Shown one piece after another: positions 9,409 to 16,629 of a stretch of 64,000 nucleotides of DNA (positions are counted from its first letter, which is position 1; each line of letters begins with the position of its first letter). Location: NCBI GenBank assembly GCA_900545585.1, contig UQZR01000001.1, positions 62,001-126,000 on the forward strand, in the 5' to 3' direction. The translations under genes and the position numbers were made by a program. Under the pieces are notes generated by a model that saw only the letters and a program-made list of their open reading frames with translations, searched no databases and was not told the origin of the DNA. This DNA is from an uncultured Eubacteriales bacterium (GTDB taxonomy: Bacteria > Bacillota > Clostridia > Oscillospirales > Oscillospiraceae).

Positions 9409-10524
9409 TCAGGCCGCCTGATCCGCCGCAGATGCTGCGGGGATGGAGTTGGCCACCAGCGCATCGTACTGCGCCTGGGTCAGGTCGCAGTGGTAGAACA
9501 GCTCAAAATAGGTGCTGACCTCGGTATAGAGATCATAATCCGCCGCCTCAGGATACAGGACCTTGGCCATCCACGTCATACCCAGCAGGCGCTGGACGCT
9601 GGGCGGGAATCCCATCCAGTTATAGGGGCCCATGGGGACCTCATAGTATTTGCCGCTCTGGATGGCGGAGATGGTCTGCCAGCTCTCATTGCCGGCCACG
9701 GTGTCGTAGATGCTGCCCGGGGCAAACAGGATCACATCGGGGTTCCAGTTGAGGATCTGTTCCATGTCCACCTCGTTGCCGGTTCCCTTGCTGGAGGGCT
9801 CGTCCACCACAGCCAGATTGTTGCTGATCAGGTCGATGACTTCGGCATGGAAGGAGCCCTGTGCGATGACGTTAAGTCCTTCATCTCCAGTGATGTAAAG
9901 GAGATTTACTTTATCCACGCTGTCGGCAATGGACACAATGCGGTCATAGGCGAAGCGGCAGTAGTCCGCCCGCCCCTGCGCCTCGTTGGGCATTGCCAGA
10001 AGGTCTCCCAGCATGGCGTATGTATCATCCATAGAGGAAAGGTAGGCATCGATGTGGACAAAGGGAATGCCGGTCTGCTCCTGCAGGTCATCCATATCCT
10101 CCACAATACTGCCCTTGGGCTCGCCAACATCGATGACCACGTCCGGCGCAGCGGCCAGCAGCGTCTCAAGGTTCAGCTCACCTTTTCCGCCATAAAGCTG
10201 GCCCAAAATCGGCAGATTGTAGTATTTCTTATCCAAAAACTCCGCAGCGCTTTCGTCCCACGCATTGGCGATACCCACCAGCTTATCCGGTGCCATGGCG
10301 AAAACCACGATCTGGGCCAGAGGGCCGGAAACAGCAATTTTTTCCACATTCACAGGTACTGTGACCTCGCGGCCGCAGGAGTCCGTGAATACCCGCGTGG
10401 TGCCATCTGCGGCGGTGTTCTGGCTGTTGTCACCGGTATTCTCCGCAGGCTTTGCACCGCAGGCAAGCAGTGAGAACGACATCACCAGTGCCAGCAGCAG
10501 CGCCATCCATCTTTTTCCATTCAT
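9409..10524 (-). CDS. ABC transporter substrate-binding lipoprotein (BtuF/FecB type)
   Basis: 371-residue extracellular binding protein of the helical-backbone (BtuF/FepB, PF01497-like) class. A signal peptide with lipobox LLAC near residue 23 predicts lipid anchoring outside the membrane. 'VNVEKIAVSGPLAQIVVFAM', 'LLAAAPDVVIDVG' and 'NWMGFPPSVQRLLGMTWMA' match the two-lobed family. Ligands of this class include siderophores, cobalamin, haem and, for the MolA group, molybdate or tungstate; the XdhC neighbour makes a metal-oxyanion ligand attractive but unproven. The start ATG at 10522-10524 is chosen over a TTG two codons upstream; GAGGAGG lies 10 nt before it. Confidence 0.85.
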   Translation of the reverse strand: MNGKRWMALLLALVMSFSLLACGAKPAENTGDNSQNTAADGTTRVFTDSCGREVTVPVNVEKIAVSGPLAQIVVFAMAPDKLVGIANAWDESAAEFLDKKYYNLPILGQLYGGKGELNLETLLAAAPDVVIDVGEPKGSIVEDMDDLQEQTGIPFVHIDAYLSSMDDTYAMLGDLLAMPNEAQGRADYCRFAYDRIVSIADSVDKVNLLYITGDEGLNVIAQGSFHAEVIDLISNNLAVVDEPSSKGTGNEVDMEQILNWNPDVILFAPGSIYDTVAGNESWQTISAIQSGKYYEVPMGPYNWMGFPPSVQRLLGMTWMAKVLYPEAADYDLYTEVSTYFELFYHCDLTQAQYDALVANSIPAASAADQAA

Positions 10525-10566
10525 TGACAAATTTCCTCCTCATTTTCTTCCTTTTTTACTTCCGGT

Positions 10567-11328
10567 TTATTTCCGTTTTCCTTCCTGATTTGCTTCATGA
10601 GGAAGTTTCTCAGGAATTTTTGACGTTTGAAAGACAAATATCCCCGCACGGCGAACTACCGGTATGTGCCAGGGAAACGCTGCATCACCGGTGGGCTCCA
10701 GCTTCTCCCGTAGGAAGCCATCCGTGATAAGGGACGCATCATCGCGGCGGCGGTACGTCTCGAAAAAAAGGCGGGCCTCCTCCCAGTCGCGGAAGGGCTG
10801 GTCAAAGCGATAGGCCGTCCGCTTCAGCTCATAGGGGATGTTCAGCTCCGTCAGCCGCGCTTCCGCAGCTGCCACGCCGTGACTCTCTTCCAAGGGCTGC
10901 TTTGTCACGGTAAAACGATGGTCCCTATGGTCGCGCTTGACGGCGATGACCGTGCCGCGGCACCGGGATCTGGCCACGGACAGTATTTCGTCCATGCTGC
11001 CGAAGAAGCAGAACACCATGGCGTCGTAGGGTTCGGCGGGACGGTCAGTGAAAATATCTGTACATAGCGGCGTCACGTTTTCAATGTGCCGCGCAGCCAG
11101 CTCCTCTTTCAGCACCGAGAGGGCCTGGGCATCGCAGTCCGCCGCCGTCACATGGCGGACATGGGGCGCCAGCGCCAGCGAGAGAAATCCCAGACCGCAG
11201 CCTGCGTCGCAGACACGATCCTGCGGCGACAGATACGGCAGCAGCTCCGCCGTCAGGCGGCGGTGGAAATCCGTCTGGCGTCCGGCATCCGCCATGTAGC
11301 GAATCATGTCATCCGTCCAGCGGAACAC
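10567..11328 (-). CDS. class I SAM-dependent methyltransferase
   Basis: 253-residue Rossmann methyltransferase. Motif I 'VCDAGCGLGFLSLAL' near residue 38 binds S-adenosylmethionine, and 'VTAADCDAQALSVL' gives the acidic end of strand 2. The substrate cannot be read from the sequence. The start is GTG at 11328 (VFRWTDDMIRYM), preceded by GGAGGAGAGG, and overlaps the transporter ATPase gene by 20 bp. Its place between the ATPase and the binding lipoprotein of one ABC transporter is unusual and suggests the methyltransferase acts on the imported compound or on a carrier of it. This is inference. Confidence 0.85.
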   Translation of the reverse strand: MFRWTDDMIRYMADAGRQTDFHRRLTAELLPYLSPQDRVCDAGCGLGFLSLALAPHVRHVTAADCDAQALSVLKEELAARHIENVTPLCTDIFTDRPAEPYDAMVFCFFGSMDEILSVARSRCRGTVIAVKRDHRDHRFTVTKQPLEESHGVAAAEARLTELNIPYELKRTAYRFDQPFRDWEEARLFFETYRRRDDASLITDGFLREKLEPTGDAAFPWHIPVVRRAGIFVFQTSKIPEKLPHEANQEGKRK

Positions 11329-12103
11329 GGTCCTCTCCTCCTTTCGGCACGATGGCGGGGCCGTAGGCCGTGTCCAGCAGAGCCGCGTCCACGCCGTAGA
11401 GACGGCGGAGCAATTCTGCTGTCAAAACCTCCTTTGTTGCACCAAACGCGGCTACCGTGCCGCCGGACAGGGCCAGCACACGGTCGGAAAAGCGCAGAGC
11501 GTGCTGGGGATCGTGGGTAGAGAGCACCACCGTGTAGCCCTGACGGGACAGATCATGGACGCAGCGCAGCACACGAAGCTGATTGCCGTAGTCCAGCGAG
11601 GACGTGGGTTCGTCCATCACCAGAATGTCTGCCTGCTGACACAGAGCACGGGCGATCAGCACCAGCTGCTGCTCGCCGCCGGACAGCTCCGCAAAATTAC
11701 GGTAGGTCAGATGCACTACACCCAACTGCTCCAGCGTGGCCAAAGCCTGCTGCTCCTGCTGGGCGGAGGGGGAGCGGAACGGCGAGAGCTGGCGGGTCAG
11801 ACCCATCAGCACCGTGTCCAGCACGGAATAACCAAAGGTAGGGCGGTGTATCTGGGGGATGTAGGCGATATGGGCGGCCAGCGTCCGCTGGTCCAAAGTA
11901 CGGGCATCCCGCCCGTCCAGCAGGATGGCACCGCCATAGTCCGGCAGACCGCCCAGAATACAGCGGAACAGGGTACTCTTCCCCGCGCCGTTGGGGCCCA
12001 GCACCGATAAAAGCTCTCCCTGCCGGGCCGCGAATGAGACGTTCCGCAGAGCCGCATGGCCGCCGCGATATGTATAGGCAAGCTCCTTTACAGTCATCTT
12101 CAC
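11309..12103 (-). CDS. ABC transporter ATP-binding protein (FecE/BtuD type)
   Basis: 264-residue ATPase energising the adjacent BtuC-type permease. Walker A 'GPNGAGKSTLF', signature 'LSGGEQQLVLIARAL', Walker B 'ILVMDEPTSSLD' and H-loop 'VVLSTHDP' are all intact. I place the start at GTG 12101-12103. It overlaps the permease stop as GTGA and sits 7 nt after AGGAGGGAGG. An in-frame ATG two codons later is an alternative. Second gene of the operon. Confidence 0.92.
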   Translation of the reverse strand: MKMTVKELAYTYRGGHAALRNVSFAARQGELLSVLGPNGAGKSTLFRCILGGLPDYGGAILLDGRDARTLDQRTLAAHIAYIPQIHRPTFGYSVLDTVLMGLTRQLSPFRSPSAQQEQQALATLEQLGVVHLTYRNFAELSGGEQQLVLIARALCQQADILVMDEPTSSLDYGNQLRVLRCVHDLSRQGYTVVLSTHDPQHALRFSDRVLALSGGTVAAFGATKEVLTAELLRRLYGVDAALLDTAYGPAIVPKGGEDRVPLDG

Positions 12104-13116
12104 AGGCGATCCTCCCTCCTTACCATGAGATAGACAAAGAAGGGTGCGCCCACAAAGGCCGTCAGGATACCGATGGGGATCTCCACCGCTGTCAGACAGC
12201 GGGCCAGATCGTCCACCAGCAACAGAAAGGCTGCGCCGAACACCATGGACATGGGCAGAAGATACCGGCAGTCGTTGCCCACGATGCGGCGGCTCAGGTG
12301 CGGGATCACCAGACCCACCCAGCCGATCATGCCGGAGACGGAGACGCTGGCCGCAGTGAGCACCGTGGCACAGAGGATCACCGCCAGACGGATCCGGTCG
12401 GTATTGACGCCCATGGAGCGGGCCTCGTCCGGTGACAAGGTCAGCAGATTCATGCGCCAGCGCAGCAGCAGAAGGGGCAGCAAGCCAACCGCCATGCAGG
12501 CGGCGGCGAAGGCCACTGTTTTCAGCCGCGTGCCGGACAGGCTGCCCATGAGCCAATAGGTGATCTGAGGCAGTTGGTTGGCGGGGTCGGCCACCAGCTT
12601 AATGTAGGAGGTGCCGGCGGAGAACAGCGAGCCCACCATGATGCCGGCCAACAGGATGCTCACTACCCTGCCGCCCCTGGTACGGCTGCCGATGAGGTAG
12701 ACCAGCACCACCGTCAGCAGGCTGAAGCAAAAGGCGAAAATCGTGGTCATGACGCTGCCCTGTCCCAGCAGGATGGCCAGCGCCGCGCCGAAGCAGGCTC
12801 CCGAGGACGCGCCCAGAATGTCCGGCGCGGCCATGGGGTTCTGGAACACCGTCTGGTAACTGGCACCGGCGGCGGACAGGGCACAGCCCACCAGGCAGGC
12901 CATCAGGATGCGGGGCAGGCGGACGTTGTGGACGGCGATGGCCATGTTGTCCGTCCACGTCTGGGTGAGGGGGAACAGGCGGGACAGCAGGATGCGCACC
13001 ACCTCGCCCAGCGGCACATCGTAGCGCCCCCAGACGAAGGACAGGAGGAACAGCGCCGCCAATGCCAGCGCCATCAGGCACACGCGGCCCAGCGGCCGCT
13101 TCCGGTGCGTCGACAT
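12100..13116 (-). CDS. ABC transporter permease, FecCD/BtuC family
   Basis: 338-residue polytopic membrane protein of the BtuC/FecCD family with about ten hydrophobic segments. It contains the family landmarks 'QTVFQNPMAAPDILGASSGA', 'GMIGWVGLVIPHLSRRIVG' (cytoplasmic coupling region) and the C-terminal 'EIPIGILTAFVGAPFFVYLM'. It forms the translocation pore for the ligand delivered by the lipoprotein three genes downstream. The ATG at 13116 follows GGAGGGGCGCC. First gene of the operon, directly behind a promoter overlapped by a long inverted repeat. Confidence 0.93.
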   Translation of the reverse strand: MSTHRKRPLGRVCLMALALAALFLLSFVWGRYDVPLGEVVRILLSRLFPLTQTWTDNMAIAVHNVRLPRILMACLVGCALSAAGASYQTVFQNPMAAPDILGASSGACFGAALAILLGQGSVMTTIFAFCFSLLTVVLVYLIGSRTRGGRVVSILLAGIMVGSLFSAGTSYIKLVADPANQLPQITYWLMGSLSGTRLKTVAFAAACMAVGLLPLLLLRWRMNLLTLSPDEARSMGVNTDRIRLAVILCATVLTAASVSVSGMIGWVGLVIPHLSRRIVGNDCRYLLPMSMVFGAAFLLLVDDLARCLTAVEIPIGILTAFVGAPFFVYLMVRREDRL

Positions 13117-13129
13117 GGCGCCCCTCCTC

Positions 13130-13178
13130 TCCTGTAAAATACGTGCTCTATTTTACAGGATAACGGGGCAAAATGCAA
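13130..13178 (-). promoter_or_regulatory. promoter with overlapping 11-bp inverted-repeat operator (transporter operon)
   Basis: On the minus strand -35 TTGCAT (13173-13178) and -10 TAAAAT (13150-13155) are 17 bp apart. A perfect inverted repeat TCCTGTAAAAT / ATTTTACAGGA with a 9-bp spacer (13130-13140 and 13150-13160) covers the -10 and the probable start point. This is the geometry expected for a repressor operator. It could alternatively fold as an RNA hairpin next to the ribosome site. Confidence 0.75.
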
Positions 13179-13218
13179 GGAGCGATGTGCGGCATTGTCG
13201 GATAGTTGTGCGGTAAAT

Positions 13219-13833
13219 CTATTTACCCAGCCACTGACGCAGCCGCTCCCACAGCTCCAGCGACCGGAATCGCAGGACATAGCCATCGCCGTCGCCGGTG
13301 ATGAGAGACAGGTCATCCTCCGTCAGGCCGGCGCCCAGCGCGGTCCGGGACAGGTCGGACGCGGCGGCGGTACACAGGGGCGGGTACACCACGCACCACC
13401 AGTTGCGGCCCTCCCCCGCGCCGATCACTACCCGCAGGGCCAGATAGCCGCCGGAGGGCAGGGCAAAGCCGTCGTATGCCTTGAGAGGAAACTCCGCTTC
13501 CTCCAGTGAGACGGAGACGGGATCGTCGCGATGCTGCGCCGCCAGCTCCGCCGCGGCGGCATCCCCAATGGCGGGCAGGGCGTCCGTCAGGCGCCGGCGG
13601 GCATCGTTCATGTCGGCGGACTCCCGTAATATGGCCTCCGCACGGGTCAACACCGCATCGCGGACCTGGAGCTTCAGTGCCTGATCGGCGGCGTTATCGG
13701 AGTTGGCGATAACGTGAAGGCGGATTATTTTGGCCTGCAGATCGTCCTGCCGGTGGAGGGACCAGGCTCCCCAGAGCAGTGCGGCGGCCAGCGCCAGCAG
13801 CAGCGCCAGCTCAAAGGTATGGAATTTACGCAT
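13219..13833 (-). CDS. spoIIR: stage II sporulation protein R
   Basis: SpoIIR, 204 residues, the forespore-made secreted signal that triggers processing of pro-sigma-E in the mother cell. An N-terminal hydrophobic segment (residues ~8-24) acts as signal or anchor. Family motifs are 'IIRLHVIANSDNAADQALKL' and 'RNWWCVVYPPLC', both hallmarks of SpoIIR. The target protease SpoIIGA is also encoded in this window, about 45 kb away. A sigma-F-like promoter and a hairpin covering the ribosome site lie immediately upstream. Confidence 0.95.
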   Translation of the reverse strand: MRKFHTFELALLLALAAALLWGAWSLHRQDDLQAKIIRLHVIANSDNAADQALKLQVRDAVLTRAEAILRESADMNDARRRLTDALPAIGDAAAAELAAQHRDDPVSVSLEEAEFPLKAYDGFALPSGGYLALRVVIGAGEGRNWWCVVYPPLCTAAASDLSRTALGAGLTEDDLSLITGDGDGYVLRFRSLELWERLRQWLGK

Positions 13834-13834
13834 A

Positions 13835-13894
13835 AAAACACCGTCCTATGTAGGAATTTTCCTGCATTTTGGACGGTGTTTTCGGATTTTATAC
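13835..13894 (-). promoter_or_regulatory. sigma-F-type promoter and RBS-covering hairpin of spoIIR
   Basis: Minus strand: GTATA (13890-13894), a 15-bp spacer, then GTCCAAAATG (13865-13874), matching 9 of 10 positions of the sigma-F -10 consensus GGNNANAHTR. A perfect 12-bp inverted repeat AAAACACCGTCC / GGACGGTGTTTT (13871-13882 and 13835-13846) spans this region. Its 3' arm contains the ribosome site and ends two bases before the ATG. A transcript started by the sigma-F promoter (near 13858) would lack the 5' arm. Confidence 0.65.
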
Positions 13895-14737
13895 AGGTTG
13901 GGCCGCAAATGTCATGGGCCAGCGCTCCCGCAGGGTCTCGGCGGCGGCGCGGGCGGTGTCCTCGCGGGCGAACAGGCCGAACACGGCGCTGCCGCTGCCG
14001 CTGAGCAGGGCGGCCAGTGCGCCGTGGGCGCGGAGGGCGCTCTCGATGTCCCATACGGCGCTGTCCGGTGGGACGGCGCGCTCGAAGCTGTTATAGAGTG
14101 CGGCGGCCACAGCGCGGATATCTCCCGCCGCCAGCGCGGCGGGCATGGCGTCGGGGCGGGGCGGCTCCGGCGGCAGGTCGTCCAGACGGCGGTACATGGC
14201 GGGGGTGGAGAAGCCCTCCGGCGGCTTGACGATGACGAACCAGCCATCCCGTAAGCGGGGCATGGGCGTCAGGTGCTCTCCCCTGCCCCGGGCCAGCGCG
14301 GTGCCGCCACGGATGAAGAATGGCACGTCGCTTCCCAGCGCCGCAGCCATGTGCTCCAGCTGGACGTCCGGCAGGGACGGCGCGTACAGGGTGCGCAGGG
14401 CCAGCAGTGTGGATGCAGCGTCGCTGCTGCCGCCGCCCAGTCCCGCCTGGGACGGGATACGCTTCCGGAGGTGCAGGTGCAGGTCCGGCACGGGCAGCTT
14501 CGTCTCTTCGAAAAACTTGCCGGCGGCGCGGAGCACCAGATTGGTGGCATCCGCCGGGACGGCGGGGTCTGTGCAGGTCAGGGTCAGGCCGGCGCCGCCG
14601 TGCGTCAGGATCAGGGTGTCGTACAGGCCCACGGCCTGCATGACGGTGGATACGTCGTGGTAGCCGTCGGGACGACGGTCGCCGACGGTCAGGGTGAGAT
14701 TCACTTTCGCGGGGGCGTACAGGGTCAGTGGTTCCAT
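13889..14737 (-). CDS. ispE: 4-(cytidine 5'-diphospho)-2-C-methyl-D-erythritol kinase
   Basis: IspE, 282 residues, a GHMP kinase that phosphorylates CDP-methylerythritol in the MEP pathway to isoprenoid precursors. It has the N-terminal 'YAPAKVNLTLTVGDRRPDGYH', the ATP-binding GHMP loop 'PSQAGLGGGSSDAAS' near residue 95 and the C-terminal 'LLSGSGSAVFGLF'. The start MEPLTLYAPAK at 14737 follows AGGAGGAGCT; a start five codons upstream is less likely. The ORF sits directly behind a terminator hairpin, so its expression depends on read-through or on a promoter not recognised. With ispA in this window it supports the MEP route. Confidence 0.95.
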   Translation of the reverse strand: MEPLTLYAPAKVNLTLTVGDRRPDGYHDVSTVMQAVGLYDTLILTHGGAGLTLTCTDPAVPADATNLVLRAAGKFFEETKLPVPDLHLHLRKRIPSQAGLGGGSSDAASTLLALRTLYAPSLPDVQLEHMAAALGSDVPFFIRGGTALARGRGEHLTPMPRLRDGWFVIVKPPEGFSTPAMYRRLDDLPPEPPRPDAMPAALAAGDIRAVAAALYNSFERAVPPDSAVWDIESALRAHGALAALLSGSGSAVFGLFAREDTARAAAETLRERWPMTFAAQPV

Positions 14738-14750
14738 AGCTCCTCCTGAC

Positions 14751-14777
14751 AAAAAAGCGCCCGATGGGCGCTTTTTT
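14751..14777. terminator. intrinsic terminator between the DUF1015 gene and ispE
   Basis: Perfect 12-bp inverted repeat AAAAAAGCGCCC / GGGCGCTTTTTT with a 3-nt loop. On the minus strand the TTTTTT run is followed within a few bases by the ispE ribosome site, so it either insulates ispE or works as an attenuator. Confidence 0.85.
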
Positions 14778-14783
14778 GCGGTG

Positions 14784-16067
14784 TTACTTCACGATCTTGC
14801 GGGCTTCGATGTAATAGCGCTTGTCCTGGGCGTGGCCCATGGAGAAGGTCTTGCGGGGCAGCACACCGTCGGCCATGACGGTCTTGAACAGCTGCTCCTT
14901 GCCCATGGCGGGCAGCAGGAAGCCCATGTTGCCGGGCTTGCCGCCCAGCTCGCGGGTCACGTCATCGCCGTGGATATAGTCCACCTCGCCGCCGTTGGCC
15001 TTCAGGTAAGGGTCGATGACGTTCTGGAGCGTGCCCACGGCCAGCTGGACCTTGGGGTCAGGGACGGTGATGAAGTGGCTCTCGCCGTTCCAGACGAACT
15101 CGATGGTGTGGCCGTCGCCCTTGCCCTCGTAGGCGTTGGGATAGGCGGCGCGGAAGGCGTCCATGAACTTCTTGTGGTCTACGCCGAACAGCACGCGGTG
15201 GATGGGCTCAAACTGCAAAGCATCGTCGTGGTTGTTCACCACCTCCACCAGCGCGAAGCGGGAGGGCAGGGCCAGGTACTCCTCGGGGGTCTTGCCCTTC
15301 TTCTGCTCCTCGTAGCAGGCCTTGGCGGTGGCCAGGGAGTGGTTGCCGTCGCCCACGGCGAACAGCAGGGGTGCTACGCCGGAGACGCCGTACTTCTTCT
15401 GCATAGCCTCGTCGGTGGTCAGGCCCTCCAGAGACGCGGCCACGGCGTCGATCTGCTTGTCGGACAGCTTGTAGCCGGTGATGTGTCCGCCGTTCTGCAT
15501 CAGGTCGAAGTCGTAGAGCTTCTCCATGGCGGAGGCTGCGGCGGTCAGGGGCTCGATGACGGTCTTATCGGGGTCATCGATCAGCAGCATGACGTGGGGC
15601 AGCTCAATGGGGGCGTTGCGGCGGACGCGGGCACGGGGCGGGATGCGATCCAGCACGGTGCCCTCGGTGGCGCGGATCAGCGCGCCGGAGCCGGGGGTGA
15701 AGTCGTAGGCGTCCAGATCCACCATGCCGATAAGACCGTGGCGGATGCGGCCGTCGGACTGCTGGCGCTCGATGTAGATCAGGGAATCGGAGAGCGTCTC
15801 GAACACGCCGTCTGCCATATACTTGCGCATGGCGGCGTTGATATCGTCGATGTACTCGTCCACGTTGGGGGCCTTCAGGTTGGCCTCGGGCAGGATGAGA
15901 CGCAGCGTGGAGGGGGCGTCGCCCACCTTCTCCTCTACCGCCTGCCAGTACTCCGGCTCGGAAGTGAACTGGTCGCAGGCCACCACGGCCCACTTGGTCA
16001 TGTCCTGTCCCTTGGGCAGCAGGATGTCGGCGGGATAAAAGCCCAGCTTTTCGAATTTCTTGTTCAT
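14784..16067 (-). CDS. DUF1015 family protein
   Basis: 427-residue cytosolic protein of the DUF1015 family, normal length. Recognisable blocks are the N-terminal 'FYPADILLPKGQDMTKWAVV', the central 'PLLFAVGDGNHSLATAK' and 'SRFALVEVVNNHDDALQFEP'. The invariant GDGNHSLA stretch suggests an enzyme, but no reaction is established that I can assert. Members often sit near serine biosynthesis genes in other Clostridia; that context is absent here. The ATG follows GAGGAGGAACACC and a good promoter lies 50-80 bp upstream. Single-gene unit with a downstream terminator. Confidence 0.9.
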   Translation of the reverse strand: MNKKFEKLGFYPADILLPKGQDMTKWAVVACDQFTSEPEYWQAVEEKVGDAPSTLRLILPEANLKAPNVDEYIDDINAAMRKYMADGVFETLSDSLIYIERQQSDGRIRHGLIGMVDLDAYDFTPGSGALIRATEGTVLDRIPPRARVRRNAPIELPHVMLLIDDPDKTVIEPLTAAASAMEKLYDFDLMQNGGHITGYKLSDKQIDAVAASLEGLTTDEAMQKKYGVSGVAPLLFAVGDGNHSLATAKACYEEQKKGKTPEEYLALPSRFALVEVVNNHDDALQFEPIHRVLFGVDHKKFMDAFRAAYPNAYEGKGDGHTIEFVWNGESHFITVPDPKVQLAVGTLQNVIDPYLKANGGEVDYIHGDDVTRELGGKPGNMGFLLPAMGKEQLFKTVMADGVLPRKTFSMGHAQDKRYYIEARKIVK

Positions 16068-16119
16068 GGTGTTCCTCCTCTTTCATCAAAAGGTGCAGAT
16101 GCATTTGTTCCTATCCGTC

Positions 16120-16148
16120 ATACTACCAAAAATCACCGGTGTTTGCAA
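16120..16148 (-). promoter_or_regulatory. promoter for the DUF1015 gene
   Basis: Minus strand -35 TTGCAA (16143-16148), 17-bp spacer, -10 TAGTAT (16120-16125), about 50 bp upstream of the start codon. Confidence 0.65.
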
Positions 16149-16254
16149 TCGATTTTCAAAATTTTTCAGGCAGGCTGACAAATTTTTGCGTATAGTCCGA
16201 TGCGGCGCGGGGAGACTATGAGAGAAAGCAGTCTTGACACAAGGAGGGACTCTC

Positions 16255-16464
16255 ATGAAGATCGTAGACCGCATTGCGCTGGTACTGGTCATCATCGGCG
16301 CGCTGAACTGGGGAGGCGTGGGGCTTTTCAGCTTCGACTGCGTGGCCTTCCTGTTCGGCGGGCAGACCGGCGCCGTCAGCCGCATCATCTATACGCTGGT
16401 GGGCATCGCGGGACTGTGGTGCATCACCCTGCTGTTCCGCGAGGATGGGACGGAGAACACATAA
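16255..16464 (+). CDS. DUF378 family small membrane protein
   Basis: 69-residue membrane protein of the DUF378 family (YuzA-like) with two predicted hydrophobic helices. 'IALVLVIIGALNWGGVGLF' is the family signature (xxLNWgGvGLF), followed by a second helix 'IIYTLVGIAGLWCITLL'. Function unknown. The ATG at 16255 follows AAGGAGGGACTCTC, which decides it over a start seven codons upstream. Transcribed away from the DUF1015 gene and closed by a very strong hairpin. Confidence 0.85.
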   Translation: MKIVDRIALVLVIIGALNWGGVGLFSFDCVAFLFGGQTGAVSRIIYTLVGIAGLWCITLLFREDGTENT

Positions 16465-16508
16465 ACACAGAAAAAGACCGCCTCTCGGCGGTCTTTTTCT
16501 GTGTTTAT
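16461..16508 (+). terminator. long bidirectional-looking terminator of the DUF378 gene
   Basis: Perfect 22-bp inverted repeat (16461-16482 and 16487-16508) around a 4-nt loop with the core AAAAAGACCGCC / GGCGGTCTTTTT. The left arm contains the stop codon. Confidence 0.9.
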
Positions 16509-16629
16509 CGCTTAGTTATCATTATGGACAAAACATGCTGCGGTGCGGCACAAGTGGAGAACGGTTTTCCTTTCTGGGCCGCCGCGGCAGAAAAAACACG
16601 CCCTTGCCAATCGATGGTACCGTATTGCT

